DNA from: an uncultured Clostridia bacterium
Lineage (GTDB): Bacteria; Bacillota; Clostridia; TANB77; CAG-508
NCBI GenBank assembly: GCA_947426305.1
Contig: CANEDP010000002.1
Span: forward strand, 1 to 64,000
Length of the DNA stretch: 64,000 nucleotides
Reading direction: 5' to 3'
Part shown: positions 33,011 to 43,694 of the stretch, one piece after another
How the letters are laid out: every line of letters begins with the position of its first letter
How positions within the stretch are numbered: the stretch's first letter is position 1
Position numbers and translations under genes: made by a program
The notes under the pieces: model-generated
Told to the model about the DNA's origin: nothing
The model's database searches: none
What the model saw: the letters and a program-made list of their open reading frames with translations, nothing else

Positions 33011-33519
33011 ATGAATGAATTTGTTAATTTGACATTAGAAAATTTAGAACAGGAGCACTTATGCTGTGCAATTTCGGATAAAAAGCATCAAAATGGTGTG
33101 AATTTGAAGAAGGAATGGTTGAAAGAGAGAATTCCAGAAGGACATATTTTTCGAAAATTGAATGCACAAGGGAAAGTTTTTATCGAATATGCACCTTTGG
33201 AAAAAGCTTGGTGTCCTGTGAGTGGAGAGAATTTTTTGTATATTTATTGTTTGTGGGTGGCAGGTAGTTTTAAGAAGAATGGATATGGAAAAGAGTTGTT
33301 AGAATACGCAATGGAAGATTGCAAAAAACAGCACAAAAATGGGATTTGTACAATTTCTTCGAAAAAGAAAAAGCCCTATTTTGGAGATTTGAAAAAGTTG
33401 ATACTTTGGAAAAAGCCAAAAATGTTCTGTGTGTGTTTCAGAATTGGGCGAATTTTGAGAATGGGAAGTTTTTGTCGAATTTGTTATTAAATCGAAATAT
33501 GGTGGAGAAGTTGTTTTGA
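33011..33519 (+). pseudogene. GNAT acetyltransferase (YoaP-like), frameshifted near 33385-33405 without a CGG codon
   Basis: KKKKPYFGDLKK in frame 1, continuing as VDTLEKAKNVLCVFQNW in the frame of ORF 33319..33519. Confidence 0.6.
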
Positions 33520-33527
33520 GATTTTTT

Positions 33528-33730
33528 GGGGGACGGGGACAGTCTTGAAGAAAAATAAAAACTAATGTAATGATTGAAATTAAATAGATTAAGCAAATTT
33601 TTTGAAAAAATAAAATAAGCCAAAATGGGGACGGAGACAGTGTTAGAAAAAAATGAAAGAAAATAGAGGGTTCTACGGAGAGAAAGAAAAGATCAGAAAA
33701 ACAAATTTTCAAGAGTGTCCCCGTCCCCAA
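33528..33730. repeat. GTCCCC-ended MITE-like repeat, copy 3
   Basis: GGGGGACGGGGACAGTCTTGAAGAAAAATAA ... AAGAGTGTCCCCGTCCCC. Confidence 0.8.
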
Positions 33731-33771
33731 AAAGATTCTCAAAGAGATTCCCCAAAAGATCATAAAACCTA

Positions 33772-33795
33772 AATATGACATTTTAATGTCATATT
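33772..33795. promoter_or_regulatory. 24-bp palindrome copy 3
   Basis: AATATGACATTTTAATGTCATATT. Confidence 0.65.
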
Positions 33796-33873
33796 TTAAA
33801 TTTGTCCGAAAATACAAGAAAAGAACTTCCACTAAAATGCAGTGGGAGTTCTTTTTGATGGCAGAGTTCAAAT

Positions 33874-34152
33874 TTAATTAAAATTGAAAAGTTCCTTAAA
33901 ATCGGTAGGATTTCCAAGAGCTAATTGTTCAAATGCTTGTGCTAAATCGTATTCGTTTGCATCATTTTGCAAATCCAAGCGTTCCCGTGTCTCGTTTCCC
34001 CAAGAATATTCCCGTATTCCGTTTTCAGAAGTTTCATAGCGCCAGACTATATCCTGTAGCCGACCTTTGACAGATACAATAAAAGTAATCTGAGTATTCA
34101 ATATGGGATTGCTTATGCTGTAAGACGGGTTGGCATGATAACATGTTTGCAT
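33874..34152 (-). CDS. Hypothetical protein with atypical codon usage
   Basis: 92-aa ORF with three in-frame CGG Arg codons in a locally higher-GC stretch. Confidence 0.5.
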   Translation of the reverse strand: MQTCYHANPSYSISNPILNTQITFIVSVKGRLQDIVWRYETSENGIREYSWGNETRERLDLQNDANEYDLAQAFEQLALGNPTDFKELFNFN

Positions 34153-34430
34153 AAAATCACACGTCCTTTCTCATTGGCTTTGCCACCATTTGCTAATTTG
34201 AGTCAAAGATATTATAACATATTTTTTTGAAAATTGCGAGTAAAGATTGACAAATAAATCCTAATATGATAAAATAAATTATATTTAAGAGTTTACCTAG
34301 AATTTAATTCGAGCGGTAAAGGGTAGCAAAATAAGTGCTACTTACACTTAAAAAGTGAGATCAAAGTCTTGCAAAGGAGTCTTAAAAAGATTTTTTTGTG
34401 AGATTTTTTGTTTTTTAAGGAGGGATAGAA

Positions 34431-34994
34431 ATGCCGAAATTTGTTTTAATAATCGGTCCGCAAGCGGTTGGGAAAATGACGATAGGTCAGGAATTGTCAA
34501 AACTAGTTGGTTATAAATTGTTTTATAATCATATGACAATTGAAATGGTTCGCTTGATTTTTGATTATGATAAAAAAGCGTACGAAAAAATGAATCAGTT
34601 GATTCGATATGAAGTTTTTAAGGAATTTTCAAGAAGTAATGAAAAAGGCATTATTTTTACAGGCTGTTTTGATTTTGGGAAGGATTTTGCAGAAGAAAAA
34701 GAGGAGAAAGATAAATGGACGAATTTGTTTGAGGAATCGTATGTGATAGAATTAGAGACAACTTTGGAAGAAAGATTGCGAAGAAATAAAACAGCAAATC
34801 GATTAGAACATAAGGCTTCTAAAAGAGATTTAGAATGGAGCGAAAATGATTTACTTGCGTCTATGAAAAAACATAAATTGAATTCTGAGCCAGGAGAGGG
34901 AGAGAAAATTTTTAAAAATTATATAAAAATTGATAATACGAATCTTTCTCCAGAAGAAGTGGCGAAAATGATAAAAGAAAGATTTGAGTTGTGA
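34431..34994 (+). CDS. AAA/kinase-like P-loop protein
   Basis: FVLIIGPQAVGKMTIGQEL. Confidence 0.8.
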   Translation: MPKFVLIIGPQAVGKMTIGQELSKLVGYKLFYNHMTIEMVRLIFDYDKKAYEKMNQLIRYEVFKEFSRSNEKGIIFTGCFDFGKDFAEEKEEKDKWTNLFEESYVIELETTLEERLRRNKTANRLEHKASKRDLEWSENDLLASMKKHKLNSEPGEGEKIFKNYIKIDNTNLSPEEVAKMIKERFEL

Positions 34995-35036
34995 GGAGTG
35001 AAAAATGCAAACATAATATTAAGGGAGGAATTAAAA

Positions 35037-35600
35037 ATGAAATATTTTAAAAAATTACTTGGAGAAAATATTTATTTATCTCCGTTAAATGTGGAAGACG
35101 TAGAAAAATATGCGGAATGGTTTTGTGATTTTAGAGTAACGGACGGTGTTGGAAGAAGTGGACAGATTATGACAGTTGAGAAAGAAAAAGAATGGATAGA
35201 AAATGCATCAAAAAATGGAGATTTCTTTTTTTCAATCGTAAAACTGGAAAATGACGAACTAATTGGAAATTGTAGCTTGCATGATATTAGTTGTCCGAAT
35301 CGAATCGGAACTGTCGGAATTTTCATCGGTGAAGAGGAAAATAGAAGCCATGGATATGGAGCAGAGGCTTTGAAATTGCTAGTGGAATATGGTTTTCGTT
35401 ATTTGAATTTGAATAATATCATGCTAACAGTTAAATCCTTTAATGAAAGGGCAATTCATTGCTATAAAAAGGTTGGTTTTCAGGAATTCGGAAAAAGGAG
35501 AAAAAGTTATTTTTTGAATGGGAAATATTATGATGATGTGTATATGGATATTTTGGCGGAAGAGTTTGATGGAAATTACATAAAAAATAAAAATATATAA
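35037..35600 (+). CDS. GNAT acetyltransferase (RimJ/RimL-like)
   Basis: IYLSPLNVEDVEKYAEWF...SHGYGAEALKLLVEYGFRYLNLNNIMLTVKSFNERAIHCYKKVGF. Confidence 0.85.
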   Translation: MKYFKKLLGENIYLSPLNVEDVEKYAEWFCDFRVTDGVGRSGQIMTVEKEKEWIENASKNGDFFFSIVKLENDELIGNCSLHDISCPNRIGTVGIFIGEEENRSHGYGAEALKLLVEYGFRYLNLNNIMLTVKSFNERAIHCYKKVGFQEFGKRRKSYFLNGKYYDDVYMDILAEEFDGNYIKNKNI

Positions 35601-35652
35601 TAGGCAAAATCCAACTTATTAGGAGTTGGATTTTATTTTACATTAAATTTTA

Positions 35653-35676
35653 AATATGACATTAAAATGTCATATT
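35653..35676. promoter_or_regulatory. 24-bp palindrome copy 4
   Basis: AATATGACATTAAAATGTCATATT, identical to copy 1. Confidence 0.65.
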
Positions 35677-35769
35677 TAAAATTGCCATAAAATCTAAAAA
35701 ATACTATACAATTTTTGTAATTTATGATATAAAATAAATAAAATTGATAAAAGAAAGGCTTGATAAATA

Positions 35770-36426
35770 ATGAAAATTACAAAATTTCCACAAAGTTGTT
35801 TATTACTTGAAACGAAAGGCAAAAAAATATTAATTGACCCAGGCAATTTAAAGTACAAAGAAGAATATTTTCCCATTTGGAGCAATGTCGATTTGATTTT
35901 AATTACCCACAAACACCCAGATCACTGCTATGCAGAAGTTTTGGAAAAACTTGGGCAAACCATAAAAATTTATTCCACACAAGAAGTGCAAAATGCCTAT
36001 CAAGCATTGCCAATTAACGTAGTAAAAGAAAATGATGTCTTGGAACTTGATACCATCAAAATAGAAGTTGTACACGCTATACATGGTTATCAACCATTGC
36101 TAAAAGGAGGAAAAGAAATTTATGAAAATGTAGGATATATCATTGATGATGGACAAAATCGATTCTATACAACGAGTGATACAATCTGCTTTCAAAACGA
36201 ATATAAAGCAGATATTTTATGCGTTCCTGTCACAGGTCATGGTGTAACCATGTCTGCTTTTGAGGCAGCTTTATATGCCAAAGAAGTTGGTGCCATTTTG
36301 ACTTTGCCAATTCATATGGATAATCCAGCCTTTCCACCAGATTTTAAATTCATAGAAGAAATGTTTGACAAATATGAAGTCGAATATGAAATATTAGAAA
36401 ACGATGAAACAATCGAAATCGAATAA
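35770..36426 (+). CDS. MBL-fold metallo-hydrolase (UlaG-like)
   Basis: ITKFPQSCLLLET...ILITHKHPDHCY. Confidence 0.85.
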   Translation: MKITKFPQSCLLLETKGKKILIDPGNLKYKEEYFPIWSNVDLILITHKHPDHCYAEVLEKLGQTIKIYSTQEVQNAYQALPINVVKENDVLELDTIKIEVVHAIHGYQPLLKGGKEIYENVGYIIDDGQNRFYTTSDTICFQNEYKADILCVPVTGHGVTMSAFEAALYAKEVGAILTLPIHMDNPAFPPDFKFIEEMFDKYEVEYEILENDETIEIE

Positions 36427-36510
36427 ATCAAAATAATTTTCAAAAATGAATTTACATTAAAAAATGGATATGTTATAATAAAATTGTAATATAAAAAACG
36501 AGGTGGAAAA

Positions 36511-37563
36511 ATGAACCAAATTTTAGACTATGCTCCCAACAATAAATCAAAAAAATCAGGAGGTTCTGACAAAGTTGTCAGAGTCTTTGCCATTATTTTA
36601 ATTCTATTTGCCATTGCACTTATTGGAGTAGTGGTATATGGAATGATTGCCAACAAAAATGAAATGAATAAAGAGTCTGGACAAATAACGTATGCCAATA
36701 TAGCAGTTGACTTAAAGGAAGCCCAAGTAACCATTAAAGTAACACACGATAAAAATATTCAAAAATTGGTATACAGTTGGAACGAAAGTTCCGAAAGAAG
36801 CATAAAAGGCTCGGAAAAATATATGGAAGAAACCATCGATGTTCCAGCAGGAGATAACACACTCCACATTAAAGTGATTGACGAAAATGGTGTAGAAACC
36901 ACACATGACGAAGAAGTTTCTTCAGAACAAGGTGTTGATATTATCAATCCAATTATTGAATTAAAAGTAATTGATCGTAAATTACAGATTAAAGTTACAG
37001 ACGAAACGGCACTAGATTTCATGACCTATCGTTGGAATGAAGAAGAAGAGGAAACTGTTTATGCAGAAGAAGGTAGTAAAGAAATTATAACAGAAATTGA
37101 AATTTTAAAAGGCGAAAATGATTTAACGGTTGTTGCGGTTGATGCAAGTAGTAATACAACTACGGAAACTAAGGCATTTATAGGGCTTACAAAACCTGAA
37201 ATAAAAGTAACCTTGTCACAAGATGGAAGTAGTATTGATATTAGAGCAACACATGAAAAAGGAATTGAATCGGTTGCTTACAATTTCAATAATGTAGACT
37301 ATAATATTGACATTGGTGAGGGAACACCAACATCAATTCAATTTGAGCAAAAATTAGATGTTGGCTATAATCGAATTATTATTACAGTTAAGAGTGTTGA
37401 TGGAACAGATACAACATTTGATGGTGAATGCAATTATGGAGATGCAAACAGTGGAAATAATTCATCATCAGAAAACACAGCTGACACAAACGATACGTCT
37501 AATACAACCAATGAAACAGAAAATCCAACGTCCAATGAAGGTGAAGAAACTTCGAATGAATAA
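36511..37563 (+). CDS. Membrane-anchored protein with Ig-like extracellular modules
   Basis: N-terminal TM, repeated beta-rich modules, Ser/Thr/Asn-rich tail. Confidence 0.65.
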   Translation: MNQILDYAPNNKSKKSGGSDKVVRVFAIILILFAIALIGVVVYGMIANKNEMNKESGQITYANIAVDLKEAQVTIKVTHDKNIQKLVYSWNESSERSIKGSEKYMEETIDVPAGDNTLHIKVIDENGVETTHDEEVSSEQGVDIINPIIELKVIDRKLQIKVTDETALDFMTYRWNEEEEETVYAEEGSKEIITEIEILKGENDLTVVAVDASSNTTTETKAFIGLTKPEIKVTLSQDGSSIDIRATHEKGIESVAYNFNNVDYNIDIGEGTPTSIQFEQKLDVGYNRIIITVKSVDGTDTTFDGECNYGDANSGNNSSSENTADTNDTSNTTNETENPTSNEGEETSNE

Positions 37564-37604
37564 GATTTCAAAAACACAGCAGAAAAAGAATCAGGAGAAA
37601 ACAG

Positions 37605-38543
37605 ATGATACAAGATATATATGTGATTGATGACAAAAAAGAATTAATAGAATCACTTGGCAGACTATTTGCAGGAATGAACCAATATCGATTTATCAAT
37701 GTAAAAGCAGAAGAATTGGGACTAGCCTTAAGAAACATTCCAGCACTCATTATTGTTGATGAAGACAATACCAATGTTGATATTATCGATATCTGCAACA
37801 CTATCCGAAACGATGATGACAATAATATTACTCCTGTTGCAGTAGTCAGTTCCAATATTGAAAAACAGCATCGAATTGAGATATTAAAAACATCAGTGCA
37901 ATATTTCATTAAAAAGCCAATTGATGAACAATATTTATTTTATACGGTAAAAAACATTGTTGAATTATTATACACCAACCGAAAAGTAAGTCCGCTTACG
38001 GGACTTCCAGGAAATGTCCAAATTCAAGCCGAAATGAAAAAAAGATTGCTTAAGCAAGATATCTTTGCGATTTTATATATTGATTTAGACAATTTCAAAG
38101 CCTACAACGATGTTTACGGTTTTTCTAATGGCGACGAAATTATAAAATTCACGGCCAAAACCATTTCGCAATATGTGCATAATGTAGAAAACAGTAGCAA
38201 TTTTGTGGGGCATATTGGTGGGGACGATTTTGTAGCGATTGTTGATAAAACAGATTACGATAAAATCTGTCAAGAAATCATTATTGGGTTTGATACTGGT
38301 GTTGAAAAGTTTTATAACCGAAAAGATATGGAGCGTGGATTTGTAGAAATTGAAAACAGGAAAGGCGTTATGGAACAATTTCCGATGACCACGATTTCTA
38401 TCGCGGTGGTAGAAGTTGATCCAGTTATTTTCCATTCCACTTTGGAAATTGGTGAAGTGGGAGCTCAAGTAAAACATCGTGCAAAATCAATTATGGGAAG
38501 TGCGTATGTGATTAATCGAAGGAAAATTCATGCCGAAGAATAA
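37605..38543 (+). CDS. Response regulator-GGDEF diguanylate cyclase
   Basis: PLTGLPGN, ILYIDLDNFKAYND, HIGGDDFVAIV. Confidence 0.85.
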   Translation: MIQDIYVIDDKKELIESLGRLFAGMNQYRFINVKAEELGLALRNIPALIIVDEDNTNVDIIDICNTIRNDDDNNITPVAVVSSNIEKQHRIEILKTSVQYFIKKPIDEQYLFYTVKNIVELLYTNRKVSPLTGLPGNVQIQAEMKKRLLKQDIFAILYIDLDNFKAYNDVYGFSNGDEIIKFTAKTISQYVHNVENSSNFVGHIGGDDFVAIVDKTDYDKICQEIIIGFDTGVEKFYNRKDMERGFVEIENRKGVMEQFPMTTISIAVVEVDPVIFHSTLEIGEVGAQVKHRAKSIMGSAYVINRRKIHAEE

Positions 38544-38637
38544 AGAAAAAAGTGTTGACATTAAAATGCCAGCACTTTTTTAAATTTCTTGTAACGAAAT
38601 TAACTCAAAAATCGTCTTATAACAAAGGAGAAAAAAG

Positions 38638-39117
38638 ATGCAGAATATTGACAAAATATACGAAGAAGATTTTGAAACAGTCTATAAATATTTATTCTGT
38701 TTAACTCGCAATCGAGATATTTCCGAAGACTTGACACAAGAAACGTTTTATCGAGCCGTGCAAAAGATAAATACGTTTAAAGGCAATTGTAAAATATCGG
38801 TCTGGTTATGCCAGATTGCGAAAAATCTTTGGCACGATGAGTTAAAGAAAAATAAAAAGATAGAAAAGTTAGAAAAGGAAGATTGGCTTTTCATTCCATC
38901 GAAAGAAAAAACAGAAGATATTGTTATTGAAAATAGTAGTAAGGTAGACTTATACAAGCAATTGCAAGAACTGGACGAGAAAACGCGAGAAGTGATGTAT
39001 TTGCGAATTACTGGAGAACTCAGTTTTAAAGAAATTGCAGATATTTTGAATAAAACCGAAAACTGGGCGAGAGTTACTTTTTATCGCGGAAAAAAGAAAT
39101 TGAAAGAAGTTGATTGA
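38638..39117 (+). CDS. ECF-type sigma factor
   Basis: FCLTRNRDISEDLTQETFYRAVQ; sigma4 GELSFKEIADILNKTENWARV. Confidence 0.85.
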   Translation: MQNIDKIYEEDFETVYKYLFCLTRNRDISEDLTQETFYRAVQKINTFKGNCKISVWLCQIAKNLWHDELKKNKKIEKLEKEDWLFIPSKEKTEDIVIENSSKVDLYKQLQELDEKTREVMYLRITGELSFKEIADILNKTENWARVTFYRGKKKLKEVD

Positions 39118-39118
39118 T

Positions 39119-40070
39119 ATGAAGAATTGTAAAATTGTGCAAGATTTGTTGCCGAATTATATCGAAGGATTGACAGATAAGGAAACGAATGAATATGTAA
39201 AGCAGCACTTAAATGAATGTAAAAAATGTAGGAACGTTTATGAAAGTTTGAAGGAAAATTTAGAGAATTCCGAAATACCAATAGATGGGAAAAAAGTGAA
39301 TTATTTCAAAAAATATAAAAGGAGAATGACGCAATTAAAAGTTATTATTTTTATTGTATTTTTCATTATATTTCTAGTTTTTTGGCGAAGAATGATAATT
39401 TTGCTAATGGTTTCACAAAAAGCGGAAAAAAATCAACAGTCTGATAATTATTATGTGAAATATACGCAATATGACCACACAGGAGTTTGTATTCGAGAAA
39501 CTTATCGAAAAGGTAAAAAATTGTTGACAATTTTAAGTAGTTATAATTATAATACCAAAAACCCAGAGTATACTACGTTAAAAACAATGAGATTTTACGA
39601 CGGAGAAAGTAAGCAAGCCAATATTTATACAGAGCAAAATGGCAAAAAAACAGTGATTTTAAATTGGAAAATGCGAGAAGAGTATTTTTTTCCGTGGGAA
39701 ATAGAGCAAGATTGGATTTATGACGATTTGTATGGTGCTTATAGCCAGACACGAATATGGAATGCAGGGAATTTTTGGCTAAATGTGCTACTGTGCTCAA
39801 TTCAGGAAACTAAATGTAATGGAAGAGATTGCTATTATTTATCGAATTTTAAAGAATTTACGAATCAAATGTATGAACCCGGATTTGGTGTTTACATTGA
39901 CAAAGAAAATGGCTTACCAGTAAGAGTTCCAGGGCGGTGCGTCGCATGGTCTCTACAGTGGTGTGGTTAATGGGGTTTGGGACTACGATATTGTTTTTGA
40001 TAGTGTAACAGATGCTGATTTAATTGAGCCAGACATTTCAGAATATGAAATTATAGAAAATCACGAATAG
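39119..40070 (+). CDS. Anti-sigma factor with zf-HC2 and TM, C-terminus restored by +1 shift at CGG 39935-39937
   Basis: CKIVQDLLPNYIEGLTDKETNEYVKQHLNECKKC; GGG (C) GGT GCG TCG... opens about 44 further codons to TAG 40068-40070. Confidence 0.75.
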
Positions 40071-40308
40071 GAAAGGTCAGCAAAATGCTGGCTTTTTTTT
40101 CGTGCGAAAATAAAAAAGTAATATTCACAATTTTTGGACATATTATGTAGTAAGAAAAAAGTTTTATTAATTAATAAACTTCAACCTTTGAAAATAAACG
40201 GATAGGAGAGATTAGCGTTTTGTGAAACAAAAATGTTTCCAAAATTAAATTGACAAAATTTTTATTTTATCATATAATCAAACTATCATTTAGGGAGGGA
40301 CAAATTTT

Positions 40309-41268
40309 ATGAAAACAGATGACAAATTATCGATTAGGGTAATGCGTAAAATTGCTTTCGTAAGTATTGTATTTGTCTGTATATTGGCGATTGGAGTTAT
40401 GGCAGCAAAATCCGATGTAAATTCGGTAAAAATCGTTTTTGCAGATGACTGTGAAACAACGGTTATGACATCGAAAGTATTGGTATCAGAGATATTAGAA
40501 GAAAATCATATTATGCTTAAATCAGACGAACAGGTTTATCCAGATATGAATACCAATATCGATTTTACAAAAACCATAACCATTTCTAAAATGACACAGG
40601 AAAAAAAGGTGATTGCCGAGGAAGTAGAAAGTATTTCAACAGAAGAAATTTTAGGAAATTATGTAACAATTACTGAAAAAATCATTACAGAACAAATTGA
40701 AATTCCTTATGAAACTATAACAAAAGATGTTTCTTCTTCAGGAACCGATACGACCAATAAAGTATTACAACAAGGAGAAAATGGTTTAAAAGAAGTAAAA
40801 TATAAAGTAAAATTTCAAGATGATGTAGAAAAAGAAAGGGAAACTATTTCGGAAACCATCATCAAAGAACCAGTTGACAAAATTATTCAAATTTCAACAA
40901 AAATCGTAGCAAGGTCTTCTGGAAGTAGATATTCTAGTTCTACTGTAGCAGCAAGTGCACAAGGAAAAACACCTAAAGTGGTTACTTTAAACACTTCAGC
41001 CTATTGTGCTGCATCTTGTGGTGGAAATACACGAACCTCAAGTGGTGCAACAGCATCTTCTTGGTACACTGTGGCAGCAGGAAGAGGGTACCCAGCAGGA
41101 ACTGTCATTTATATTCCGTATTTTGCTAACAAGCCAAATGGTGGCTGGTTCGTGGTACAAGATACAGGAGGTGCAATTACCAATCATCACTTAGATGTTT
41201 GGATGGATTCAATGGCAGAATGTTTAAGTTTTGGTAGAAGAAATTTGGAATGTCATATTTATATGTAA
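40309..41268 (+). CDS. DUF348/G5/3D-domain cell-wall protein (YabE-like)
   Basis: VSEILEENHIMLKSDEQVYPD; G5-type segment; 3D domain (AYCAASCGGNTRTSSG...HLDVWMDS). Confidence 0.85.
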   Translation: MKTDDKLSIRVMRKIAFVSIVFVCILAIGVMAAKSDVNSVKIVFADDCETTVMTSKVLVSEILEENHIMLKSDEQVYPDMNTNIDFTKTITISKMTQEKKVIAEEVESISTEEILGNYVTITEKIITEQIEIPYETITKDVSSSGTDTTNKVLQQGENGLKEVKYKVKFQDDVEKERETISETIIKEPVDKIIQISTKIVARSSGSRYSSSTVAASAQGKTPKVVTLNTSAYCAASCGGNTRTSSGATASSWYTVAAGRGYPAGTVIYIPYFANKPNGGWFVVQDTGGAITNHHLDVWMDSMAECLSFGRRNLECHIYM

Positions 41269-41271
41269 AAT

Positions 41272-41311
41272 AAAAAAGCAAATTATGAAGCAATTCATAA
41301 TTTGCTTTTTT
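41272..41311 (+). terminator. Intrinsic terminator
   Basis: AAAAAAGCAAATTATGAA...TTCATAATTTGCTTTTTT. Confidence 0.8.
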
Positions 41312-41392
41312 AACACAAAAATCATTGACTTTTTTTCAAAAGATGATATAATAACTTAGCAAACAGAAGTTTTATAAAATAAAGGAGAAAAA

Positions 41393-43690
41393 ATGGGATT
41401 ATTAGATGAATTAAACGATAAACAATACGAAGCCGTAACTTGTGCAGAAGGACCAAGTTTGGTCATTGCAGGAGCAGGAAGTGGAAAAACGAAGGTTTTA
41501 ACACATAAAATTGCATATTTAATGAGTGAAAAAAACGTAAAACCATGGAATATATTGGCCATCACATTTACCAACAAAGCAGCCAACGAAATGAAAGAAA
41601 GGGTCAAAAATTTAGTTGGAGAAACGACAAACGATATTTGGATGGGAACCTTCCATTCTATTTGTGTACGCATTTTAAGAAAAACCATTGATCGAATTGG
41701 ATTTGACAGTTCTTTCATTATTTTTGATACTTCTGATCAAAAAACAATGGTCAAAAAAATTCTAAAAGAGCAAAATCTAGATGATAAAATTTTTACTGAT
41801 AAATCTGTTCTATACGAAATCAGTAATGCCAAAAATGAAATGCTAACACCTGCACAGTATGCAGCGCGTGCAAATGGCGACTTTCGAAAAGAAAAAATTG
41901 CAGAAATTTATAGCCAATATCAAACAAGATTAAAAGAAAATAATGCCATTGATTTTGACGATATCATCAATTTTACCATTGAAATTTTACTAGACAATCC
42001 AGATATATTAGAATTTTATTCCGACAAATTCAAATACGTCCTAGTTGACGAATACCAAGATACTAACAAAGCCCAATTCACGCTAATTACTTTACTTGCC
42101 AGCAAATTTGGCAACATTACCGTTGTGGGAGACAACGACCAAGGAATCTATTCATTCCGTGGTGCGGATATTTCAAACATTTTGAATTTTGAAAAAGATT
42201 TTCCTGGCACAAAAATCATCAAGCTAGAGCAAAATTACAGATGTACACAAAATGTTTTAAATGCAGCCAATGAAGTTATTAAAAATAATGAAACCAAATA
42301 TGAGAAAAAATTGTGGACAAGTAATGAAGCTGGAAGTTTACCAAAAGTTTATCGTGGTGATAATGAATACGAGGAAGCCAACTACATTGTCAGTCAAATC
42401 AACGAGCTACGCAGAACCGAATATTACAAATATTCAGATTTTGCTGTTTTGTATCGAATGAATACACAATCACGTAGTATCGAGGATATTTTGCGTAGAG
42501 AAGATATTCCTTATAAAATTATAGGTGGTTTGAAATTCTATGAACGAAAGGAAATCAAAGACATTGTTGCATATTTAAGGTTGATTCATAATCCAGCGGA
42601 TAATTTAAGTTTGACAAGAATTATTAATGAGCCAAAACGTGGCGTCGGAAAAACAAGTTTGGATAATGTAGAACAAATAGCGACTGGAAATGGAATTTCC
42701 ATGTATGAAGTGATTAAAAGAGCGGACGAGTTTGGGCTAAATCGAGTGTTTGCGAACACGAGAGAATTTATTAGCGCAATTGAAGAATTGCGAAGTCTCA
42801 AAGATTCCAAACTTATTTCTGAATTAATCAAAGAAACCTTGAAAAAGACAGGTTATACGAAGGCATTAGAAGAAGAAAATACAGTTGAGGCGGAAAATAG
42901 AATTGATAACTTAAACGAATTTTTAACAGTTGCCATCGAATTTGAAGAACAATCAGCTGACAACTCATTGACCGAATTCTTAGAAGGAATCACATTGAGT
43001 TCTGATTTAGATAATATGGAAGAAACGGACGAATCCGTTACTTTGATGACGTTACATAGTGCCAAAGGGCTTGAATTTCCAGTTGTATTTTTAGTAGGAA
43101 TGGAAGAGGGGATTTTCCCAGGTTATCAATCGATTGGTGAACCGAAAGAATTGGAGGAAGAACGTAGATTGTGTTATGTTGGCATTACACGTGCAAAAGA
43201 GAAATTATTTATGACGTGTGCCAAACAAAGAACGGTTTTTGGATCAACCAGTTTTAATGCGATTTCAAGATTTATCAAAGAAATTCCTGCCAATATGCTT
43301 GATGGGTATGAAGAATTGGAACAAAGTGGCAATGATAGATTTAGCGAAAGTAAATATGAATGGAGTTATGGTGGTGCAAATAGTGGATTCTTTAATAGTG
43401 CGATTACGTCATATAAGAGTAACAAAATTCCCAAAAAGGCGACAGCTTCAAGTTTCGGTTTTAAAAGTGCGGAATGTTTCTTGGCGAATTTAAATCAGTC
43501 AAAAAATGGTGCAGAAGTTAATTTGAATGATTATAAATCAGGTGCAAGAGTGTATCATAAAAAATTCGGTGAAGGTGTGATTAATTCAGTTGAAGCAGAA
43601 GGAGACGATTTGAAAGTAGACATTGCATTTGACAAAGTAGGGCATAAGCGATTGATGGCGCGATTTGCTGGATTGGAGATTATTGCATAA
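41393..43690 (+). CDS. pcrA: ATP-dependent DNA helicase PcrA/UvrD
   Basis: LNDKQYEAVTCAEGPSLVIAGAGSGKTKVLTHKI; VDEYQDTNKAQ; LMTLHSAKGLEFPVVFLVG. Confidence 0.95.
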   Translation: MGLLDELNDKQYEAVTCAEGPSLVIAGAGSGKTKVLTHKIAYLMSEKNVKPWNILAITFTNKAANEMKERVKNLVGETTNDIWMGTFHSICVRILRKTIDRIGFDSSFIIFDTSDQKTMVKKILKEQNLDDKIFTDKSVLYEISNAKNEMLTPAQYAARANGDFRKEKIAEIYSQYQTRLKENNAIDFDDIINFTIEILLDNPDILEFYSDKFKYVLVDEYQDTNKAQFTLITLLASKFGNITVVGDNDQGIYSFRGADISNILNFEKDFPGTKIIKLEQNYRCTQNVLNAANEVIKNNETKYEKKLWTSNEAGSLPKVYRGDNEYEEANYIVSQINELRRTEYYKYSDFAVLYRMNTQSRSIEDILRREDIPYKIIGGLKFYERKEIKDIVAYLRLIHNPADNLSLTRIINEPKRGVGKTSLDNVEQIATGNGISMYEVIKRADEFGLNRVFANTREFISAIEELRSLKDSKLISELIKETLKKTGYTKALEEENTVEAENRIDNLNEFLTVAIEFEEQSADNSLTEFLEGITLSSDLDNMEETDESVTLMTLHSAKGLEFPVVFLVGMEEGIFPGYQSIGEPKELEEERRLCYVGITRAKEKLFMTCAKQRTVFGSTSFNAISRFIKEIPANMLDGYEELEQSGNDRFSESKYEWSYGGANSGFFNSAITSYKSNKIPKKATASSFGFKSAECFLANLNQSKNGAEVNLNDYKSGARVYHKKFGEGVINSVEAEGDDLKVDIAFDKVGHKRLMARFAGLEIIA

Positions 43691-43694
43691 AATC

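Noticed and set aside
33385-33405. Frameshift in the YoaP-like GNAT gene as a ninth recoding site
   Set aside because: The offset is +2 (-1), there is no in-frame CGG, and part of the motif seems deleted; it looks like ordinary decay and serves as a negative control.
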